64,000 nt of DNA from Ceratothoa steindachneri (Eukaryota > Arthropoda > Malacostraca > Isopoda > Cymothoidae). The stretch lies in NCBI GenBank assembly GCA_963969495.1, contig OZ018318.1, forward strand, positions 97,245,413 through 97,309,412, given 5' to 3'. Both the position numbers and the translations under genes were made by a program. Of this stretch, positions 58,421 through 64,000 are shown in pieces (positions within the stretch are counted from its first letter, which is position 1; every line of letters starts with the position of its first letter). The notes beneath the pieces were generated by a model. That model saw only the letters and a program-made list of their open reading frames with translations, was not told where the DNA came from and ran no database searches.

Positions 58421-59080
58421 TATTGAATTTAATCAAGATATGTATGTATTCATAGAGAAAAAAGTGTTATAAGGCAGAGAGGAGGGGAAAAAATGAGCAA
58501 ACAAATGAATGGTATAAAAACGACAGTTGAGGTAAAGATACTGTTTCTGAAATGGACTTCTCTTTTGCTGAGAGCTTATAAGGAAATCGTATGTTCTGGT
58601 CTCTTGTGTTTCTATATTTTTAGTCTCCATATATTTACTTATGATATTATATTTACAGGTGGATATTTCCCTAGTTGTTTATGACAGTCCAATAATGATC
58701 ACTGTAGGTACTGTCAGAGCCTTCCCTCAAGGGAATGCCGCATGCTGTACTAACACTGGTATCTGGTCGAGTTATACATCTTTCCACTCCTATTGCCGAC
58801 GTCAGAGTGAAACTAAATTAAGACTATCTTGGTTTTATTTCTTCTAAACCAGAGGTGGGAAGTTTTCATGTTTGAATGCCATATTATATTAGCTTTAATC
58901 AAATAAAGAGACATTCAAGAAACTTTAATTTTTAATATATCAAAATTGACATCATTTTGTAAAGTTTAATTGCTATACAGAAATAATAGATAATAGAGAA
59001 AATATTATTTATTGAGAACCAGGTGAATTCAGCTGGTATAACAGTCTTATTTCTTGTTTAAACCTGGCCATTATGGCCTT
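58420..59080. other. Unannotated spacer
   Basis: No recognisable domain or repeat. Confidence 0.5.
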
Positions 59081-60930
59081 TCTTTGAGCATGTTATCCTC
59101 TTGTACCATTCTGTAATCTGGTCATGAGTCCTTCAGTTGTACACTAATAGTTGCTTTTTTTGATATTAATTGGATCCTTCTTGTTTATCATTTTCACTAT
59201 TATCTTAAATTTCTTTAAGCTCGTCTTTATTTAACAATTCTGCTCATAGTCAGTGATGTTTTTTATTTTTTTGGCGTTGGTCCGGCTTACCATCTAGGCT
59301 TATTGAAAGGTGTTGAAACTATTTGGATGATATCATCCGCATACTGTATATAGATGCAGCCAGGTGCTATTATAAATCAAGTAGGTGAGGCTTAAACAGC
59401 CCCCTTTATGGGATCCCGTCCGAAGACAGAAGGAAGATCTTTCATGTTTCTAGATGGAGATATATGCTCTTTTATTACTGATGTAATCTGCCAATATTCT
59501 ATCCATCTTGATGCCAAGGTTCAGTTGTAGAAGCTCTTATTTTAAGTTTTTCGACCCAAAACTTATCAAAAGGTTTCTCGGCATCTCGAACTCCGAGAAC
59601 CAAGCTCACATTACCGTTTACTGTCTTGGCTTTCACTACCTGTTCGGTTATAATAGCCACTGCCATTGTGGAATCCGTATTTTTTAAAATAAAAACTATT
59701 GTTCATTGTAGTTTCTGATTTCCCATAAGAATTCCACCAATCTTACTTTTAATATATTTTCGCATACTTTACCCAAAATATTTAACAGCGATATTGGTCT
59801 GTAACTTTTGAAATAATGTTGCTGGTTTTCATTGTTTCAGAAGGAAACCTCTTCCGATGTTTAAATATGCTTTGTTAATTCTGTTTTTAATGGTAGCTTC
59901 TATTTAAAGAAGGTATTGTTCTTTGTTTAATTGTAAGAATGGACGCCTCTACGCTTTCTTTCTTTTCTCTACCGAATCCTTCTTTATCTCGCGTCTCCAT
60001 GATATATATAGACTTTTATCTATTGTTCCCCTAACTTCTTTGCTATTTCCTAGTTGTTCTTCAGGTGCTCTCTCTGTTCATCTAAAATATAAATTTGTTG
60101 CCTGAGTTGTCGACCTTTTAGTCTAATGATCATCTTTCATGCTTTACGTGGGTTTTCGATCTTTTACACTTTCCTTGACGGCTCCGTCCATTCATCCACT
60201 TGTTGTTCTCTAATAAATATTGCCGTTTCTCTCTTTAATCTCTTCATTTTTGATTTTTTACCGATTTGTGCAACTTTCTTTAATTTCAGTGCATTTTTCT
60301 ATAATATTTCTTGCTTTTCCTTTTATTTCATAGGTCCATTTCGATGAGGGAGAGTTCTTTACCTGAAATTCGGTACACATTACTCGTCGGCTGCCATAAT
60401 GTTGTTTATCAGCGTTTCCATTTTCCTTTACAGTTCTTCATTGTTTTTTTTCCTTCAATAAATAGATGAGCATATCCTTCTATCATTGCTGTATATGCTT
60501 CCCAGTTTTTCCTTGTGTAGGATTTCCTAGGTTAATTGAGGCCTGTATTAGATTTTCGTTGGTTATCTTTATTCAAATGTGGTCACTGCCTGGTACAGGG
60601 ACTGGTTCCATGTACCTATTTTATGGCATGTTGTTGTTCAATAGCACAATGGCCGGTTTGGACGTTGCTCTACTAATGACGGAGTTTGGAAAGTCTTGTT
60701 CTATTCTTCTGAGGACGATTCTATCGATAAATAATTCCAGGTTCGGTCTTGCATTGTTTTCAGATTTATATCCTGATTCCTTGAATCTTGTGTTTAGATC
60801 TTTCATTGCTGATTGAATCATGATGTACGACTTTTTTGATGTCTCTTTCATTTTCTCTCTTCCATAGTCGATTTTGTTTTTGCCTTCGCTGTGGCTTTAT
60901 TTTTTGATTGTCTGCTTTTATCTATCAACA
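59080..60930 (-). pseudogene. LINE remnant B: endonuclease end plus RT
   Basis: On the minus strand the 76-codon frame at 60621-60851 (SAMKDLNTRFKESGYKSENN ... AIVLLNNNMP) followed by a VPVPGSDHI stretch is the C-terminal APE-type endonuclease, where SDH is the catalytic end motif. RT follows with a RDAEKPFDKFWVEKL stretch near 59.57-59.6 kb and IQYADDIIQIVST near 59.31-59.35 kb. The same wording (AFDKVW, YADDIxQ) links it to LINE A and to the 19.8 kb remnant, a Jockey-like clade. Stops and shifts throughout. Confidence 0.75.
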
Positions 60931-60979
60931 TGCTTTTAAACTAAGTTAATTCTAGAATAAATTATAATTGCGTCTGCTA

Positions 60980-62965
60980 TGCTTTTTTACTCACTCAATT
61001 AGTTGACTATAAACTTGGCTCTACCTTTAAATGCGTGTGAAAATGGAACCCACACTTTCCAAAGTCTTATTGTGGTAGCAGAAGATAATTTTACATCATA
61101 TAATGAACAGGGAAATACCTATCATTTTAAAATAAATACAGGTTTACTTTGGCATGCACTACCCAACTTACACCCGTCAGCTCCTTTCATACTCAAGAGA
61201 TTTAATGCTTTCTGCAAAATGTATTCTAAACCCAGTTTTACCATTTATAAGAACCAATACCTTAGCTTCTTTCCCATACCCCTATCTCTTGCCCATAAAC
61301 CTCATGATTTCTACCTTCCTGTTGATTTCTATCAGTACAAACTTATTGCTATTGTTCTTATTCTTCCATTTCCTCTAGCACCTATTTATGTTCATGGTTT
61401 TTTTTCCTGTAGTTTTTTCTACCTTTGTTTTGGTCTCGTTGACATTGCATAATGTGCCTGAACTGGTCGCGAACTGCACATATGCTTTTTTACGGCTAAA
61501 GTCGACTGGCAAATCGTTTTAAAAATGGCTTAGAAGACTGGCAGATACATTTCCCATGAGGGAGAGAGAACTTTGTCTTTAAAAGTGGGCCCATCTAAGC
61601 AATTGAACTCCATATTTGACCTTCCTTTCAAATATGAAACAGCTTATTCTTGACTCCATCCCTCCATACCTTGTCAAATGCCTACTGCAGGTTACCTGAC
61701 ACTAAATTAACTTTCTTTCCCTAAATTAATGCTTTTGCTAGCTTTTTTATCAAAGATAAGGCTATCGATGTGCCTTTCTATCTCATGAGCCGGTACTATT
61801 GAAGTATGAACTTACGGTTAGTCTCAAGGTGTTCTATTAATCGGTTGCACACAATTTTTAGATGAGTCTGTACATGTTGACGGCCCTAGGTGAATTTTTT
61901 TGTGTCGGCACAAATACCATTTTGGCCAATTTGTCTCTGTCCGAGAAGTAACCCATGTTTAAAATTGCCTAAAAAATTACAACAGTCCCTCAAGTACATT
62001 TTCCAGGAGATGATTTATCCTCCCTCTCGTCAGTCCTGAAAGTTTGGAGGTTACTATTTGAAGGCTTAGACTGCCTTCGTTACTTTCCTCTACCGTGTTA
62101 TAACGAGGGCTACTGTCTAGCGGATAGGTCTTACCCAATTGGTGGGGCTGTTCCTCCATAATTCTGGTTTTATGTTCCTCGTCAAAGTTTTCATTGACCT
62201 CTCCCATAATATTAAATACCTGGCCTTAATGATCACTGAATAGTTCATCTATCTTCACTTCGTTTGTTATATATTAATTTTCCTCTTTTAATTCTTAATT
62301 TTTTGAGCAGTGGAGGACCTTGTATTTTTTTTTTTATTCATTGCGATAGTAATCTCGGGTTCCCTTCTCTGTCTAACCTATCAATCATATCCTTCAACAA
62401 TCTCTCTTTCCTCACTCTCCTTAATTCTCTTCAATCACGATTGACCTCACGTTTCCTTGCACCAGTTGGGTAATAGTTTAGAATTCTCGCATAGCTGTCC
62501 TTAATTCAAGTGATCAGCTTGGAGCAGGAATTGTTCTCACCGGCACTTTGGGTATACTTACTTCCTCCTCGTACCATTGTAGCCCCATTAATCAATAGAT
62601 CTAATTTTTCCACATTCTATTTTATGGGGTATATACTAAATGCTTGGAGGCGCATTTCAGTGTGGGTATACAACTCTATTACCATATAAATTTCGTCTAA
62701 ATTTTACAACTCCTTATACTCAATACCTTTCTTATCAGCTATTATTACACCCTGGTACCTGTCAGTTGATTGACATTTCACTTTGGTATAATAATTCGGC
62801 AGCTTCAACTCATATTTCCCTATACACAACCCATGTTCGCAAATCAATTCTATATCATGTTGCTCACTGACTAATACGTTCGAGAAATAGTTTCTCTTCT
62901 CTTTCAGTCTTTTCCTGTTCACCTGAACTATTTTCAGTTTATTAACTGTCGTATCAATCATTCTT
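60980..62965 (-). pseudogene. LINE remnant A: endonuclease start plus RT
   Basis: The 85-codon frame at 62704-62961 (KLKIVQVNRKRLKEKRNYFS, HDIELICEHGLCIGKYELKL, DRYQGVIIADKKGIEYK) is the N-terminus of an APE-type LINE endonuclease, containing the IVQxN start and an ICE-like block (catalytic Glu). Downstream the RT scraps include LQ-x-AFDKVWRDG near 61.67-61.68 kb and the RT C-terminal NRKVEIMRFMGKR near 61.29-61.34 kb. The rest of RT, including the active site, is lost. Adjacent to remnant B in the same orientation. Confidence 0.75.
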
Positions 62966-64000
62966 TACTGATTTCAACTCAAACAAGACCCCATTAGTTT
63001 ATGTATGGTTACGTCAGTTTTTTTCTACTCCTTTTTTTTATTTAGATAAAAGCAGGGTGGTTTTTAATTTATACGAGTGATAACATTTACTCCTGCCTCT
63101 GTCCTTTTGGTGTCTAGGACTGATGGCTTCGAAGAAATTTCAACTTTTAATTCGGCATAAACTTCTGACACTTAGCGACAGTATCTTTCATCCATCTCGG
63201 TCATACAATACAGTTGTTTTCATGGCTAATATTTTGTTCTATTGGTTGTAGTTACTGGCTTGGCAAGGATGAAGAGCGTCCCCCAGGGTTCTCTGGTTCA
63301 CTCTATAAAAGGAAGAAACATTTCGTTACTATCCAGATATCATGGCTTTGGGCATTACTGTTTAATTGACAGTTATATTTAAGCTTAAATGATTTGAAAA
63401 AGGATTAAATTTATAGAAGCAATGCAAAGACATTTTAGAACTACCAATGTCAAGTAAATTGCAGTATACACAGGAACATTTTGTGGTTAATATTGCAATG
63501 ATTACTCACTGTACCACTCTATTGGTTGTGCATGTGTACTTATAAAGAGGAGAAAGGGTAGCAAAAATGCCAAAAATGATAGCAAAATCATTTATTATAA
63601 AATTAGGTCTTTCTTTGTTCATATAGTTTACACCAGTCTTACGGAGATGCTTACACAATCCCAGTTTTCACTGATTTAATTTTATAAACCTTAATGTGTT
63701 TTAAACAGGTCCTTTTTTTCTTTATTCCAGGAAGTTTCAACCTCTGCACCAAATTATTTATCCACAGTGCATCAAATTATTGCCGAAATTGGCTATATGG
63801 AGGCAAATGATTACACTTGAGAAACTCAATGTTATATATAATCTATATAGCCTTCTCAAAAGAGAAAAATAAATATTACTGGTAATATCTGAGTTTGTAA
63901 GGGTGAGAAGATGTATCGAAGAAAATTCCTTCCAAATCAATAATATAAATAGCCTATTAAATTACCAACTCAGAACGGACTCGCCGTAGTGTGATGGCTA
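62965..64000. other. Window-end region, unannotated
   Basis: Part of the minus strand at 63.05-63.3 kb could be ORF1 of LINE remnant A, but no zinc knuckle or other landmark supports it. The last bases (cgtagtgtgatggcta) might open another tRNA-like head but are cut by the window end. Confidence 0.3.

Noticed and set aside
63960..64000. Start of another tRNA-derived SINE at the window end
   Set aside because: The last bases (cgtagtgtgatggcta) only loosely resemble an A box, and the rest lies outside the window.

Overview
This window is AT-rich animal DNA made almost entirely of transposable-element remains. I find no host gene, no tRNA or rRNA gene and no prokaryote-style operon. The repertoire is metazoan: a CR1-type LINE with its octamer 3' tail, LINEs with APE-type endonuclease, a Penelope-like element (PLE) with GIY-YIG homology, a Helitron, piggyBac, Tigger/pogo, several Tc1/mariner lineages, tRNA-derived SINEs and two Ty3/Gypsy elements. 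Long (TA)n tracts recur every few kilobases. An arthropod such as a crustacean or chelicerate would fit, but the sequence does not fix the phylum.

Layout, left to right. 1-5 kb has no gene but carries a pair of inverted, degenerate tandem-repeat arms at 3.4-4.6 kb. 5.09-11.09 kb is one Ty3/Gypsy element on the minus strand with two ~1 kb LTRs; its order is gag-PR-IN-RT-RH, so integrase precedes RT. 11.6-12.55 kb looks like a related solo LTR. 13.13-13.93 kb is a decayed mariner with well matched terminal repeats. 15.96-17.64 kb is a piggyBac remnant. 19.3-19.7 kb holds a long hairpin and a hammerhead-like motif of PLE type, followed by a LINE RT remnant to 20.76 kb. 21.2-22.36 kb is an internally deleted mariner with a duplicated end. 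26.3-27.9 kb has an RT scrap, a 39-bp tandem repeat and another mariner relative.

29.2-29.5 kb is a tRNA-derived SINE. 31.7-32.2 kb encodes an OTU-like domain and is followed, after an LTR-like segment, by a Helitron (34.0-38.3 kb) with Rep and Pif1-type helicase parts. An inverted OTU scrap at 39.1 kb abuts a second, truncated Gypsy element (39.3-42.5 kb, minus) with the same IN-before-RT order. SINE copies lie at 42.8-43.3 kb and a decayed CR1 at 43.65-44.7 kb.

45.4-49.2 kb is a minus-strand PLE interrupted by a plus-strand CR1 at about 46.61-48.90 kb. That CR1 carries the only long intact reading frame in the window. CR1, mariner, Tigger and Tc1 remnants follow to 58.4 kb. 59.1-63 kb holds two minus-strand LINE remnants with endonuclease and RT pieces.

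Apart from the CR1 frame, every coding region here is broken by stops, frameshifts or deletions, so the elements do not form a working system now. The points of most interest are the integrase-first Gypsy pair with a SCAN-like capsid segment, the two hammerhead-like motifs at PLE sites, the (TA)n-tailed SINE family, and the OTU-Helitron neighbourhood.
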